A DNA stretch of 64,000 bases from Croceibacterium ferulae. Its GTDB lineage: Bacteria; Pseudomonadota; Alphaproteobacteria; Sphingomonadales; Sphingomonadaceae. A program made the position numbers and the translations under genes. Of the stretch, positions 34,219 through 43,258 are shown piece by piece; within the stretch, counting starts at the first letter, position 1, and the number at the start of each line of letters is the position of its first letter. The notes below the pieces were generated by a model that was not told the origin of the DNA, made no database searches, and saw only the letters and a list, made by a program, of their open reading frames with translations. The stretch covers positions 1 through 64,000 of the forward strand of contig NZ_QZVQ01000003.1 in the NCBI RefSeq assembly GCF_003660445.1. The letters are read 5' to 3'.

Positions 34219-36738
34219 ATGCCAACCCTGCGATTGATCCTGATCGGGCTGGCCCTGGCGCTGTGCATCGGCTGGCCAGGGCAGGCTGCGGCAACGATCG
34301 TGCCCCTGCGCGATCAGCTGTGCCTTGCCACCGCTCCCGCCGCTCTGCCCGACGATGCCCGCACAATCTCTCGATTGTCGTTCAGCTGCGATACCTCGCA
34401 GCATGCGGCCGTTTCGGAGGACGGGTGGCTGTGGCTGCAGTTGCGCGACACGGCCGCATTGTCGACAATGCCGGCCAGCTGGACCCTGCTGACCGATCAG
34501 CTGGTGTTCAAATCGCATACTGTCCTTATCATCGGCACTGACGGTTCGGTGCAGACCGAACGCTTCGCACCGGGGCAGGTCGGTAATCGCTGGATGCCGG
34601 GCGGTCTGCTGAGGGTCACAGTCGAGCGGCCAGGTGCACAGATTGCGGCGGTCTATCTCGGTTATCGCCAGCTGGCTTCGCTGGATCCGTTGCATCGGGT
34701 ATCCGCCGCCACGCCGGTGGACATGCTGTGGCTGGGCGGCACGTGGCTGGCGGTGGCCGGCACCTTCGCCGGCGCGATCGTGACGGTGCTGGTGTTCAGC
34801 CTGCTGGTGCGGACCGGTCCGCTGGTGCCGGCGCAACGTTGGTATGTGGTATGGTCTGTGCTGGCGCTGGCCTTCGGCCTGATATCGACCAACATGCTGG
34901 CACTGGCATGGCCCGCTCTGGCCGGGCCCTGGTCCTTGCGGCTCACCTATGCCCTAGTCGGCGGGACCAGCGGCGCGGCCACCATGGTGTTCCTGAGCTT
35001 GCTGGAACGGCGCAGCCTGCCCCGCTGGTTGAAGCGCACGGGAATGGCCGCCGCTGGGGGCTGTGCGCTGGCCGGCCTCGCCACGACGGCAGGCTGGCCG
35101 CTGCCGTTGCGGCACATGGAGCCCTGGCTCAGCGGCTTGTCGATGCTCAACGGGCTGGTCCTGGTGATCGGCATCGCCATCGCCATCAGCCGGCGCAGCC
35201 GTACCGTATGGCTATATCTGATCAGCTGGGCGCCGGTGCTGGTGGTGTGCTGCCTGTGGCTGGCGCAAAAGCTGCAACTGGTGACCCAGCCGGATTTGGT
35301 GAACATGAGCAGCCTGCTGGCGCTGGCCACCGAATCGGCGGCGCTGTCCGTGCTGATGGCCGACCGGGTCCGGCGGCTGAGCGGGGAGCGGGATGCCGCC
35401 GAACAGGCGCGGCTGCGGCTGGAGGCGGAAAGCAGCGCGTTCCGCCGTGCGGCGCTGACCGACCCGCTGACCGGCCTGGGCAACCGTGCCGCGTTCCAGG
35501 CGCAGCTGCGCCGGATGGCGGAAAGCAACCTGCTGCCCGATGCATCGCCCGCCCCTTTCATGCTGCTGCTGGTGGATGTCGACCATTTGAAGCAGATCAA
35601 TGACCGGCTGGGCCATGATGCCGGCGATCGGCTGCTGATGGCGGTGGGTGCGGGGCTGGCGATGGCGGCCGGGCCAGATGGGCATGTGGCGCGCATCGGT
35701 GGGGACGAATTCGCGATATTGCTGCCCGAAGGTGTGCCGGCCGCCGCCCGGATCGAAGCAGCGCTGGAGGCATTGCAGGGCACCAGCGTCACCCATGAAG
35801 GTCGCGGCTGGACGATGACCTTCAGCGCCGGCCTGGCCTGCCACCCGGCCGACGGAATGGAGCCGGAGGTGCTGGTCAAGCATGCCGATCTGGCGCTGTA
35901 TCAGGTCAAGCATCGGGGGCGGCGGGGCCTGTACCGGTACGACCCGTCGCTGCGCGCCCGCAACGACCGGCGCGCCCGCTTCGCGCAGGAGGCGGCAGAG
36001 GGGCTGCCGCGTGGCGAGTTCATGCTGCATTTCCAGCCGATCGTGCAGATCGACACCGGCGCGCCCGTCGGTTCGGAGGCGCTGCTGCGCTGGCAGCATC
36101 CCCAGCACGGCCTGCTGACCCCCGCCACCTTTGGCGAGATGCTGACCGATGGCCGCACGGGCAGCGCGGTGCAGAGCCGGGTCATCGATCTGGCGCTGAC
36201 CGCCCTGCGCGACCACCCGGACCTGCTGCCCAGCGTGGGGATCAACCTGACCTGGTCGGAACTGGACGGTGCCGCATCCGCCCACCGCCTGCTGCAGCGC
36301 ATAGCGTACCATGGCGTGGACCCGAGCCGGGTGTCCGTGGAGGTTACGGAGGAGCTGGTGCTGGATGGCCGGCTGAAGCAGACGGCGGAGGCGCTCGGCG
36401 TGCTGCACGATGCGGGCCTGCCGATCTCGCTGGACGATTTCGGCACCGGCTATGCCAGCCTGATCCATCTGAAGCATCTGCCGTTCGACACGCTGAAGAT
36501 CGACCGCTCCTTCACGCTGACCCTGTTCGAGGATCACGGGGAAAGCGAGACGATCATCCGCGCCATCATCGGCCTGGGCCAGGGACTGGGCAAGCAGGTC
36601 GTGGTCGAAGGGGTGGAAACGGAGGCGCAGCGGCGCAAGCTGATGGCGATGGGCTGCCGTCTGGCGCAGGGTCACCTGTTCCGCCGGCCTGCCCCGCTCG
36701 CGATCCTGGCGCAATCCGACGCCGCGCAGGCGAGCTGA
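34219..36738 (+). CDS. Membrane GGDEF-EAL cyclic-di-GMP enzyme
   Basis: An 839-residue bifunctional c-di-GMP protein. It has a signal peptide, an extracytoplasmic 7TMR-DISM-like domain, and about seven membrane helices over residues 170-385. A GGDEF domain carries an intact GGDEF at 494-498 without an RxxD inhibitory site ahead of it. A full EAL domain starts with EALLRW near residue 620 and continues with DDFGTGYASL and VVEGVET. Both domains retain catalytic signatures, so synthesis and hydrolysis are both possible. Likely senses an outside ligand to tune motility, biofilm or EPS levels. The start codon ATG 34219 yields a proper signal peptide. Converges on the GSP-synthase-like gene. Confidence 0.92.
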   Translation: MPTLRLILIGLALALCIGWPGQAAATIVPLRDQLCLATAPAALPDDARTISRLSFSCDTSQHAAVSEDGWLWLQLRDTAALSTMPASWTLLTDQLVFKSHTVLIIGTDGSVQTERFAPGQVGNRWMPGGLLRVTVERPGAQIAAVYLGYRQLASLDPLHRVSAATPVDMLWLGGTWLAVAGTFAGAIVTVLVFSLLVRTGPLVPAQRWYVVWSVLALAFGLISTNMLALAWPALAGPWSLRLTYALVGGTSGAATMVFLSLLERRSLPRWLKRTGMAAAGGCALAGLATTAGWPLPLRHMEPWLSGLSMLNGLVLVIGIAIAISRRSRTVWLYLISWAPVLVVCCLWLAQKLQLVTQPDLVNMSSLLALATESAALSVLMADRVRRLSGERDAAEQARLRLEAESSAFRRAALTDPLTGLGNRAAFQAQLRRMAESNLLPDASPAPFMLLLVDVDHLKQINDRLGHDAGDRLLMAVGAGLAMAAGPDGHVARIGGDEFAILLPEGVPAAARIEAALEALQGTSVTHEGRGWTMTFSAGLACHPADGMEPEVLVKHADLALYQVKHRGRRGLYRYDPSLRARNDRRARFAQEAAEGLPRGEFMLHFQPIVQIDTGAPVGSEALLRWQHPQHGLLTPATFGEMLTDGRTGSAVQSRVIDLALTALRDHPDLLPSVGINLTWSELDGAASAHRLLQRIAYHGVDPSRVSVEVTEELVLDGRLKQTAEALGVLHDAGLPISLDDFGTGYASLIHLKHLPFDTLKIDRSFTLTLFEDHGESETIIRAIIGLGQGLGKQVVVEGVETEAQRRKLMAMGCRLAQGHLFRRPAPLAILAQSDAAQAS

Positions 36739-36744
36739 CGGTGT

Positions 36745-37899
36745 TCAGTCCGCGGTGATGATATGTGGGACGAAGCGGGTGGAATCGCGCGTGATCCGCC
36801 CCGCATCTTCCCGCACCCCCAGCCCCGCGGCCCGGTCGCCCACGACCCAGCTGCCCAGCACCGCATGGCCACCCTCGCCCGCGAACAGCGGGGCATAGGC
36901 CTGCACGATCTGCGGCCCGTCCGCGTAATCGCCGCCCGTCCGGTCCGTGACCGTGCCGTTCCGGCGAATGGCGACATTGCCGCCCTCCCGCCCGAACACC
37001 GGCTTCACCACCGCGTGATCCAGCGCCGCGGCCTGCGGGTCATCGGCGAAGAAGGCCGGCAGCAGGTTGGGATGGCCCGCATGACGTTCCCACAGCAGCG
37101 GCAGGATACCCTTGTTGGACAGCAGCGCCTTCCATGGCGGCTCCACCCAGATGCCAGGCGCCAGCGCGCGGGCGAACGGCTCGCGCAGCAGGTCTTCCCA
37201 CGGATACAGCTTGAAGCAGCGGGTGATGACGCGATCGGCTTCGTCGGTGAAGTGCCCGGCCTGATCCGTGCCGATCGCGCGGATGTCCAGCAGGTGGACC
37301 TGATGCCCGGCTTGCGCCGCGCAATCCATCAGATAGGCGACCGTGCCGCGATCCTCCGGATTGTCGGTCCAGCAGGCGAAGTGGAACAGCCGGTCGCGGG
37401 GGAAATGGGCAAAGGCTTCGACCAGGCATTCCTGCAGCAGGTTGAACTGGTCCGTCCCGGGCGGCAGCACGCCCGCCGCCTGCTGGCCGATCAGCCAGTT
37501 GTGCTGGAAGAACGCCGCCTCGAAGATGCTGGTCGGGGTGTCGGCGTTGTATTCCAGCAGCTTCGCCGGACCGGTGCCGTCATAGGCAAGGTCGAAACGG
37601 CCATAAAGGTGGCGGTCCCCCGCCTCCCAGCTGGCGCGCACCACGTCCCATGCCGTCTCCGGAATGGCCAGCCGGCGCAGTGCCCGATTGTCGGCCACCA
37701 CCTCCGCGACCAGGTCGAGGCACAAGGCATGCAGCTGTTCGCTCGGATCTTCGATCCGGTCCTCGATCTCGGCCAGGGAGAAGGCGTAGGCGGCATCGTC
37801 CACCCAGTAGGGCGCGCCATACATGGTGTGGAACCCGAAGCCGACGGCGCGGGCCTGATCCCGCCAGTCGGGCCGTTCCGGAACGGCAATACGGCGCAT
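36745..37899 (-). CDS. Glutathionylspermidine-synthase-like ATP-grasp ligase (YjfC/YgiC type)
   Basis: A 384-residue ligase with the ATP-grasp fold of the glutathionylspermidine synthase C-terminal domain. Signatures include RFDLAYDGTGPAKLLEYNADTPTSIFEA, VEPPWKALLSNKGILPLLW, and VVKPVFGREGGNVAI, the ATP/Mg site. It lacks the amidase half found in the bifunctional Gsp enzyme, as in E. coli YgiC/YjfC. These ligases presumably form an amide between a peptide and an amine, but the true substrates are not established. It is the third gene of a minus-strand operon with DUF350 and DUF1190 proteins, starting one base past the DUF1190 stop. Confidence 0.9.
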   Translation of the reverse strand: MRRIAVPERPDWRDQARAVGFGFHTMYGAPYWVDDAAYAFSLAEIEDRIEDPSEQLHALCLDLVAEVVADNRALRRLAIPETAWDVVRASWEAGDRHLYGRFDLAYDGTGPAKLLEYNADTPTSIFEAAFFQHNWLIGQQAAGVLPPGTDQFNLLQECLVEAFAHFPRDRLFHFACWTDNPEDRGTVAYLMDCAAQAGHQVHLLDIRAIGTDQAGHFTDEADRVITRCFKLYPWEDLLREPFARALAPGIWVEPPWKALLSNKGILPLLWERHAGHPNLLPAFFADDPQAAALDHAVVKPVFGREGGNVAIRRNGTVTDRTGGDYADGPQIVQAYAPLFAGEGGHAVLGSWVVGDRAAGLGVREDAGRITRDSTRFVPHIITAD

Positions 37900-37900
37900 G

Positions 37901-38548
37901 TCAGCCCCCGAAACGGGAGCCTCCGCGCGACCCGAACCCTCCGCGTGCCACAGTGCGGCTGTTCATCGTCACCGGCGTCAGGCGCTGGCCGTTGCGGGTC
38001 AGCTGGCTGGCGACAGCGCGCCCGGTCCGGTCGCGATAGATCGGCTGCCCGAGGAGGCCGGCGCCTCCGCCATAGCGGCCCAGGCGATAATTCCGGTCGC
38101 AATCCTCGTCGCGGCGGCAATCGCGGGCATAGTTACGCTGCAGGGACCGGCCGAGAACGAAGCCGGCGAGAGCAGGCGCGAACATCATCCCGGACGATGC
38201 GCGCTGGGTCGTCCCGTCGTTACCCGGCGCCGTGGCACTGTCGGTCGCAGGTGCACAGCTGTCCGATCCCCAGTCTTCCTGACACGCCGCCAGTGAATCG
38301 AAGCGCGGAACGGTGTTCTCATGCTCTTCGGCCGCGGTCCTGTAGCCGGCAGCGCACAGCCCTTGCGGATAGCCGGCGGCGGTGCATTCGGCGATGGAGC
38401 TGAACGGCGCATCGGCCAGTTCGGCCGGCGCCCCGAGCGCGCAGCCGGACAGCGACAGGCCCGCCGCCACGCCCAGCCCGCCCAGCGCCAGCGGCAGCGG
38501 CACCGATCTGGCGAAACGCCGTGGCCGCACGGGCTTGCCGGTCACCAT
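37901..38548 (-). CDS. DUF1190-family protein (YgiB/YjfM-like), exported
   Basis: A 215-residue protein. The basic N-terminus RPRRFARSVPLPLALGG leads into a hydrophobic segment with an LSGC lipobox-like site, so it is probably an envelope lipoprotein. The middle carries paired cysteine segments (AECTAAGYPQGLCAAGY, then AACQEDWGSDSC) characteristic of DUF1190, and the C-terminus is glycine/arginine rich. ATG 38548 overlaps the stop of the DUF350 gene by seven bases. In E. coli the equivalent yjfM sits between yjfL and yjfC, as here. The function is unknown; the cysteine pairs suggest disulfide-stabilised exported folds. Confidence 0.83.
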   Translation of the reverse strand: MVTGKPVRPRRFARSVPLPLALGGLGVAAGLSLSGCALGAPAELADAPFSSIAECTAAGYPQGLCAAGYRTAAEEHENTVPRFDSLAACQEDWGSDSCAPATDSATAPGNDGTTQRASSGMMFAPALAGFVLGRSLQRNYARDCRRDEDCDRNYRLGRYGGGAGLLGQPIYRDRTGRAVASQLTRNGQRLTPVTMNSRTVARGGFGSRGGSRFGG

Positions 38549-38943
38549 GTCATGCACGCCGCATTCAGCAGCCCGGTGACCAGCGCGACGCCGCCCGCCC
38601 ACAGCCCGGCGGCCATTTCCCCTTCGGTGATGCGGGTCGCCAGCCGCGGCTGCACCAGCGCGGCGACGCCGAACGCCAGCAGTTGGATGGCGGCACCGAT
38701 CAGCGCCCAGATCGCAAAATCGGCCAGCGACACCGAATGCGCCGCGGCGGAGGCGAGCGGCAGGGCGAAGCCGATCAGCGCGCCCAGGAAGGCGGTGGCG
38801 GCGGCGCAATTGCCGCCCGCAATCAGGTTGAACTCGTGCTGCGGGGTGATCCGGGAATACAGCACGGCAAATCCGGCCAGCAGCGCCGCACCGACGCCGA
38901 AATAGGCCAGAAAGTCCGGCAGCCCCGCTACGTATCCACCCAC
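38542..38943 (-). CDS. DUF350-family membrane protein (YjfL-like)
   Basis: A 133-residue protein with four hydrophobic helices arranged as two similar halves, as in DUF350 (YjfL) proteins: FLAYFGVGAALLAGFAVLYSRIT, then FLGALIGFALPLASAA, and a second pair ending in MAAGLWAGGVALVTGLLNA. The only reasonable start is GTG 38943, preceded by a GGGGGCAGGG purine-rich stretch; no ATG fits and upstream frame is unrelated. First gene of the operon with the DUF1190 protein and the ATP-grasp ligase. It is divergent from the BrkB-family gene, so about 100 bases hold both promoters. Confidence 0.82.
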   Translation of the reverse strand: MGGYVAGLPDFLAYFGVGAALLAGFAVLYSRITPQHEFNLIAGGNCAAATAFLGALIGFALPLASAAAHSVSLADFAIWALIGAAIQLLAFGVAALVQPRLATRITEGEMAAGLWAGGVALVTGLLNAACMTW

Positions 38944-39049
38944 GCCCTGCCCCCTTGTGCCGTATCCTGCCCCCTGCTGCGCGATGCGCCGGCCACTGTA
39001 AAGATCGGACAGGCTCGACAGCCTGCAAGCGCCTGTTACAAGCCGGCAC

Positions 39050-40060
39050 ATGGCCCTCCCTGCCCCGCCTGGCGAAGCCGCAGAGGTCCCCCGGCCCGAC
39101 CTTTCGCCCGAAGCCCGCCGCAAGGCAGCCTTGCGCCAGCCGGCCGAGTTCCAGTCCGGCATGCGCCGCCGCATGGGGCCGGGCAGCCGCGCGTGGGAGG
39201 TGACCAAGCGGGTGCTGATCGGCACCTACAATGACGGCTTCATCCATGCCGGCAACCTGGCCTACATGGCGGTGCTGGCGATCTTCCCGTTCTTCATCAC
39301 GGGGGCCGCCATCTTCAGCCTGATCGGGGACGAGGCGGACCAGCAGGCGACCATCAATGCCGTGCTCTATGCCCTGCCATCTGATGTCGACCAGGTGATC
39401 GGCCCGGTTGCCCGCAGCGTGGTCGACGGGCGCAGCGGCATCGTCCTGTGGCTGGGCGGGCTGGTCGGGCTGTGGACCGTGGGCAGCCTGGTGGAAACGA
39501 TCCGCGACATTCTGCGCCGCGCCTATGGCACCCGCGCCTTGCGATCGTTCTGGCAATACCGGCTGCTGTCCACCGGCATCATCATCGGCGCCGTCGTGCT
39601 GCTGCTGCTGTGCCTGATCGCGCAGGTGATGATCGGTGCGGTGCAGGAGGTGATCGACGCCTTCCTGCCGCAGCTCAGCACATTGCTGGGCCGGCTCGCC
39701 TGGTCGCGCATTGTCCCGGCCATCGGCCTGTTCGGCTCGCTCTACCTGCTGTTCTACACGCTGACGCCGCACACCTACCGCGACCGGCGCTATCCCAAAT
39801 GGCCCGGCGCCGCGCTGGTGACCGGCTGGTGGGTGCTGGTGTCGCTGTTCCTGCCATCGCTGCTGCGCAGTGTATTCCGCTACGATGCGACCTATGGTTC
39901 GCTGGCGGGGGTCATGATCGCGCTTTTCTTTTTCTGGCTGGTAGGATTAGGGATGGTGATGGGCGCGGAACTGAACGCCGCCCTGGCCGAAACGCCGGAG
40001 GAAGCGCGCCGACTGGGCCGGATGAATGGCACCAGTGCAGAGAGTGAAGGCAGGGAATGA
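39050..40060 (+). CDS. YihY/BrkB-family membrane protein
   Basis: A 336-residue protein of the YihY/BrkB (virulence-factor) family with six hydrophobic segments: YMAVLAIFPFFITGAA, GIVLWLGGLVGLWTVG, TGIIIGAVVLLLLC, VPAIGLFGSLYLLFYTL, GWWVLVSLFLPSLL, and GVMIALFFFWLVGLGMVMG. The segments AFFPFF-like and YRDRRYPKWPGA match the family well. The biochemical role is unproven despite the older RNase BN label. The gene ends just before FabI (16 bases), so they may be co-transcribed. ATG 39050 is the natural start. Confidence 0.87.
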   Translation: MALPAPPGEAAEVPRPDLSPEARRKAALRQPAEFQSGMRRRMGPGSRAWEVTKRVLIGTYNDGFIHAGNLAYMAVLAIFPFFITGAAIFSLIGDEADQQATINAVLYALPSDVDQVIGPVARSVVDGRSGIVLWLGGLVGLWTVGSLVETIRDILRRAYGTRALRSFWQYRLLSTGIIIGAVVLLLLCLIAQVMIGAVQEVIDAFLPQLSTLLGRLAWSRIVPAIGLFGSLYLLFYTLTPHTYRDRRYPKWPGAALVTGWWVLVSLFLPSLLRSVFRYDATYGSLAGVMIALFFFWLVGLGMVMGAELNAALAETPEEARRLGRMNGTSAESEGRE

Positions 40061-40076
40061 CAAGGAATATCGATCG

Positions 40077-40901
40077 ATGACGGGGCTGATGCAGGGCAAG
40101 CGTGGCCTGATCATGGGGCTGGCGAACGACAAGTCGCTGGCCTGGGGCATTGCCCGCAAGCTGGCGGAAGCAGGGGCGGAGCTGGCCTTTTCGTATCAGG
40201 GGGATGCCCTGGCCAAGCGCGTGCGCCCGCTGGCCGAGCAATTGGGCAGCGATTTCCTGTTCGAATGCGACGTCGCCAACATGGATGCGCTGGATGCCGG
40301 CTTCGCGAAGCTGCAGGAACGGTGGGACACGCTGGACTTCGTGGTCCATGCGATCGGCTTTTCCGACAAGACGGAATTGCGCGGCCGCTATGTCGACACC
40401 AGCCTCGACAACTTCCTGATGACCATGAACATCTCCGCCTATTCGCTGGTCGCCGTGACCAAGCGTGCAGCGGCGATGATGCCGCCACGCGCTGAGGACG
40501 GCAGCGGCGGCGGTTCGATCCTGACGCTGAGCTATTACGGCGCGGAAAAGGTCATCCCACATTACAACGTAATGGGCGTGGCCAAGGCCGCGCTGGAAAG
40601 CAGCGTGCGCTATCTTGCCAACGATCTGGGACCCGATGGCGTGCGCGTGAACGCGATCAGCGCCGGCCCGATCAAGACGCTGGCAGCCAGCGGCATCGGC
40701 GATTTCCGCTACATCCTGAAGTGGAACGAGCTGAACAGCCCGCTGCGCCGCAACGTCACGATCGAGGATGTGGGCGGCGCGGGCCTGTATCTGCTGTCCG
40801 ACCTCGCCAGCGGGGTCACGGGAGAGGTGCATCACGTGGATGCCGGCTATCACTCGATCGGCATGAAGCAGGAAGACGCACCAGACATCTCGCTGGTGTA
40901 A
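40077..40901 (+). CDS. fabI: Enoyl-ACP reductase I
   Basis: A 274-residue NADH-dependent enoyl-acyl-carrier-protein reductase, the last step of each fatty-acid elongation round. It has the divergent FabI nucleotide motif GLANDKSLAWGIA, the HAIGFSD strand, LTLSYYGAEK, and the catalytic Tyr/Lys in YNVMGVAK (Y-x6-K), then ISAGPIKTLAASGI. Start ATG 40077 follows AAGGA at about ten bases; the in-frame upstream codon at 40026 overlaps the BrkB gene tail and is unlikely. The last residues are somewhat extended compared with E. coli FabI, as usual in alphaproteobacteria. Confidence 0.96.
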   Translation: MTGLMQGKRGLIMGLANDKSLAWGIARKLAEAGAELAFSYQGDALAKRVRPLAEQLGSDFLFECDVANMDALDAGFAKLQERWDTLDFVVHAIGFSDKTELRGRYVDTSLDNFLMTMNISAYSLVAVTKRAAAMMPPRAEDGSGGGSILTLSYYGAEKVIPHYNVMGVAKAALESSVRYLANDLGPDGVRVNAISAGPIKTLAASGIGDFRYILKWNELNSPLRRNVTIEDVGGAGLYLLSDLASGVTGEVHHVDAGYHSIGMKQEDAPDISLV

Positions 40902-40917
40902 CTCGGGAGGCAGGGTG

Positions 40918-41319
40918 ATGGCACTGGATGGTGGATGCCGCTGCGGCGCGGTGCGCTACACGGCGGATGTGACGGAGCCGGAGCATCATGCAGTCTGCCA
41001 TTGCGCCGACTGCCGGGCGGCCAGCGGTGCGCCGATGATGGCCTGGCTGGCGGTGCCGGCTGCCAGCTTCACCGTCACCTCGGGCGAGGCGACCATGTTC
41101 GAAGGACCGACGGGATCGCAGCGCCACTTCTGCGCGCGCTGCGGCACCGGGCTGTTCTTCGTGAACGGGGACATGCTGCCCGGCATTGTCGACATCCAGT
41201 CCGCCACTCTGGACGATGCCGCCACCCTGCCCCCGGCGGCGCAGATCCAGTGCGCGGAGCAACTCGACTGGATCACCGCGCTGCCCACCATGCCGACCTT
41301 CGACCGCTACCCGGGATAG
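40918..41319 (+). CDS. GFA-domain protein
   Basis: A 133-residue glutathione-dependent formaldehyde-activating (GFA/Gfa-like) family protein with its zinc cysteines in GGCRCGAVRY, CHCADCR and HFCARCGTGLFF. Proteins of this wide family bind zinc; only a few act on S-hydroxymethylglutathione, so activity here is not assured. ATG 40918 is used because of a GGGAGG site seven bases before it; the GTG just upstream is less likely. It lies 16 bases after fabI and converges on the epimerase gene. Probably cytoplasmic. Confidence 0.9.
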   Translation: MALDGGCRCGAVRYTADVTEPEHHAVCHCADCRAASGAPMMAWLAVPAASFTVTSGEATMFEGPTGSQRHFCARCGTGLFFVNGDMLPGIVDIQSATLDDAATLPPAAQIQCAEQLDWITALPTMPTFDRYPG

Positions 41320-41329
41320 CGCAGGCACC

Positions 41330-42466
41330 TCAGGCCGCGGGCGCAAGCCGCGCCATCAGTTCGACGATGCGCCCCGCGCTGTGCCCGTCGCCGAAGGGAT
41401 TGTGCGCCCGGGCCATGTCGGCGTGGGCGGCGGGATCGCCCAGCAGGCGGTTCGCCTCGGCCAGGATGGCCTGCGGATCGGTGCCGACCAGCCGTGCGGT
41501 GCCGGCCTCGACCCCTTCCGGCCGCTCCGTCGTCTCGCGCAGGACCAGCACAGGGGTGCCCAGCGCCGGCGCCTCTTCCTGCACGCCGCCGCTGTCGGTC
41601 AGTACCAGATGGGCGATGTCCAGCAGGTGGACGAAGGCGGGGTAATCCAGCGGCTCCACCAGCGCCACGTTGGGGAACTCGCCCAGTTGCTCCTGCATCG
41701 CGGCGCGGGCCAGCGGGTTGTGGTGCAGCGGGGCGACAAGCGCCACGTCGTCCCGCTCCGCCAGTTGCGCCAGCGCCGTCGCGATGCCGCCCATGCCGGC
41801 GCCCCAGTTCTCCCGCCGGTGACAGGTCACCGCCACGATCCGCCGTCCGGCAAAGCGCGCCTGCAGCTGTGCGATCGGCCCGGCCAGCCGTGGCTCCGCC
41901 GCCAGCCGGGCACGAACCCAATGCAGCGCATCCACCACCGTATTGCCGGTGACATGCACCGCTGCGGGATCGACATTCTCCGCCCACAGCGCCGCAGCCG
42001 CGCGCGGCGTGGGCGCGCAATGCAGCGCGGCAAGGGTGGCGATGATCCTGCGGTTCACCTCCTCCGGCCAGGGCTGGTGAATATCGCCGCTGCGCAGGCC
42101 CGCCTCCACATGCACCACCGGGATATGCCGGTGATAGGCGGCCAAAGCCCCTGCCATGGCGGTGGCGGTATCGCCCTGCACCACCACCAGATCGGGCGCC
42201 TCCCGATCCAGCACCGCGCCAGCGCCGGTCAGCAGCCGGGCGACCAGCTGGTCCAGCGATTGGCCGGGTTGCAGCACCGCCAGATCATGATCGGGCACGA
42301 TCCCGCTCAGCGTGAGCACCTGGTCCAGCATGCCGCGATGCTGCCCGGTCACGCAGACGCGGCTGGCGAAACGCGCATCGCCCGCCAGCGCGTGCAGCAG
42401 CGGGAACAGCTTGATTGCTTCGGGCCGTGTGCCGAAGATCGTGAGCACGCGGCGAGGAACGGGCAT
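41330..42466 (-). CDS. wecB: Non-hydrolysing UDP-GlcNAc 2-epimerase
   Basis: A 378-residue epimerase interconverting UDP-GlcNAc and UDP-ManNAc. The family N-terminus TIFGTRPEAIKLFPL and VCVTGQHRGMLD are present, together with VVQGDTATAMAGALAAY, VHVEAGLRSGD, EVNRRIIATLAALHCAPT, and LTDSGGVQEEAPALGTPVLVLRETTERPEGV. Length is normal. The start is ATG 42466; a GTG directly before it is possible. Provision of UDP-ManNAc would suit the WecG/TagA-type transferase in the EPS locus 39 kb away. No UDP-ManNAc dehydrogenase is in the window. It is on the minus strand with the hypothetical gene upstream, separated by 19 bases. Confidence 0.93.
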   Translation of the reverse strand: MPVPRRVLTIFGTRPEAIKLFPLLHALAGDARFASRVCVTGQHRGMLDQVLTLSGIVPDHDLAVLQPGQSLDQLVARLLTGAGAVLDREAPDLVVVQGDTATAMAGALAAYHRHIPVVHVEAGLRSGDIHQPWPEEVNRRIIATLAALHCAPTPRAAAALWAENVDPAAVHVTGNTVVDALHWVRARLAAEPRLAGPIAQLQARFAGRRIVAVTCHRRENWGAGMGGIATALAQLAERDDVALVAPLHHNPLARAAMQEQLGEFPNVALVEPLDYPAFVHLLDIAHLVLTDSGGVQEEAPALGTPVLVLRETTERPEGVEAGTARLVGTDPQAILAEANRLLGDPAAHADMARAHNPFGDGHSAGRIVELMARLAPAA

Positions 42467-42485
42467 CACCGCCGCGCAAAGATGA

Positions 42486-43154
42486 TCAGCGGATCACGGC
42501 ACTGCCATCAACCGGCTGGGTGCCGGCATCGTCGTCGCTCTCGAACGGAACGTCTTCTGCCGGGGGTGCAGGGGGGCGCTGCGACGGGTCGGTCACGCCC
42601 GCCGGCGCTGCGCTGGGGTCGACGGCAGCCGGCGTCTCGCCTGCCTGCGCGGCGCGCTGGCGCTCCAGGATGATCGCCTCCTGCTCCTCCACCCGGGCCT
42701 GCGTCGCGGCTGCTTCGGCGTCGATGGTGGCCAGCCGCTCCGCGCGTTCTTCCTCGATCAGCTGGCTGAAGCGCACGCTGGAACCGGCGCGCCGCTCGGC
42801 ATAGGCAGCCTCGATCAGTTGCGGGGTGCAGCCCAGTTCGGACCCGGACCCGGAGGTGGAGCAGGATAGCGGCCCGAAATCGCCCACCGTCTCGAACGCC
42901 TGCACGCGGCTGGCCCATGACTCGTTGGCCGGGTCCTCGCTCTGGCGCAGCCGTTCGGGAATGCGGAACCGCTCGGATTCGTCCAGCCGGGCGCAGACGG
43001 TGATCTCGTCGGCGCTCGATCGCGGACATTCGTCTTCGCCATAGATGATCACGGTGTTCACGCGATCACCGGCATTGTCCTGCGCCACGGCCGGCAGAGG
43101 CAGCGCGGCAAGGCCGGCGGGGGCGGCAATCAGGGCGATCAGCAGACGGTTCAT
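42486..43154 (-). CDS. Exported hypothetical protein
   Basis: I do not recognise this 222-residue protein. It has a clear signal peptide (MNRLLIALIAAPAGLAALPLPAVAQ with an AVA-Q cleavage site cut short here only by its own length) and a central part with four cysteines around DECPRSS, ITVCAR, LSCSTSG and LGCTPQ. A highly charged helix rich in Glu/Arg (residues about 125-165) and a proline/acidic tail follow. It is therefore probably periplasmic. Its arrangement suggests a conserved hypothetical of sphingomonads, but no function can be given. It lies 19 bases upstream of the epimerase gene on the same strand and may share its transcript. Confidence 0.7.
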   Translation of the reverse strand: MNRLLIALIAAPAGLAALPLPAVAQDNAGDRVNTVIIYGEDECPRSSADEITVCARLDESERFRIPERLRQSEDPANESWASRVQAFETVGDFGPLSCSTSGSGSELGCTPQLIEAAYAERRAGSSVRFSQLIEEERAERLATIDAEAAATQARVEEQEAIILERQRAAQAGETPAAVDPSAAPAGVTDPSQRPPAPPAEDVPFESDDDAGTQPVDGSAVIR

Positions 43155-43258
43155 GGCACTGTTTCCTGCGTGGCCGGCAGACGGGCCGGCGACGTTGTGA
43201 TGTGGCGCTTCACCCCCTTAACCGGGCTTGAAGCAGGCGGGTTCCCCCGCCGGATGTA

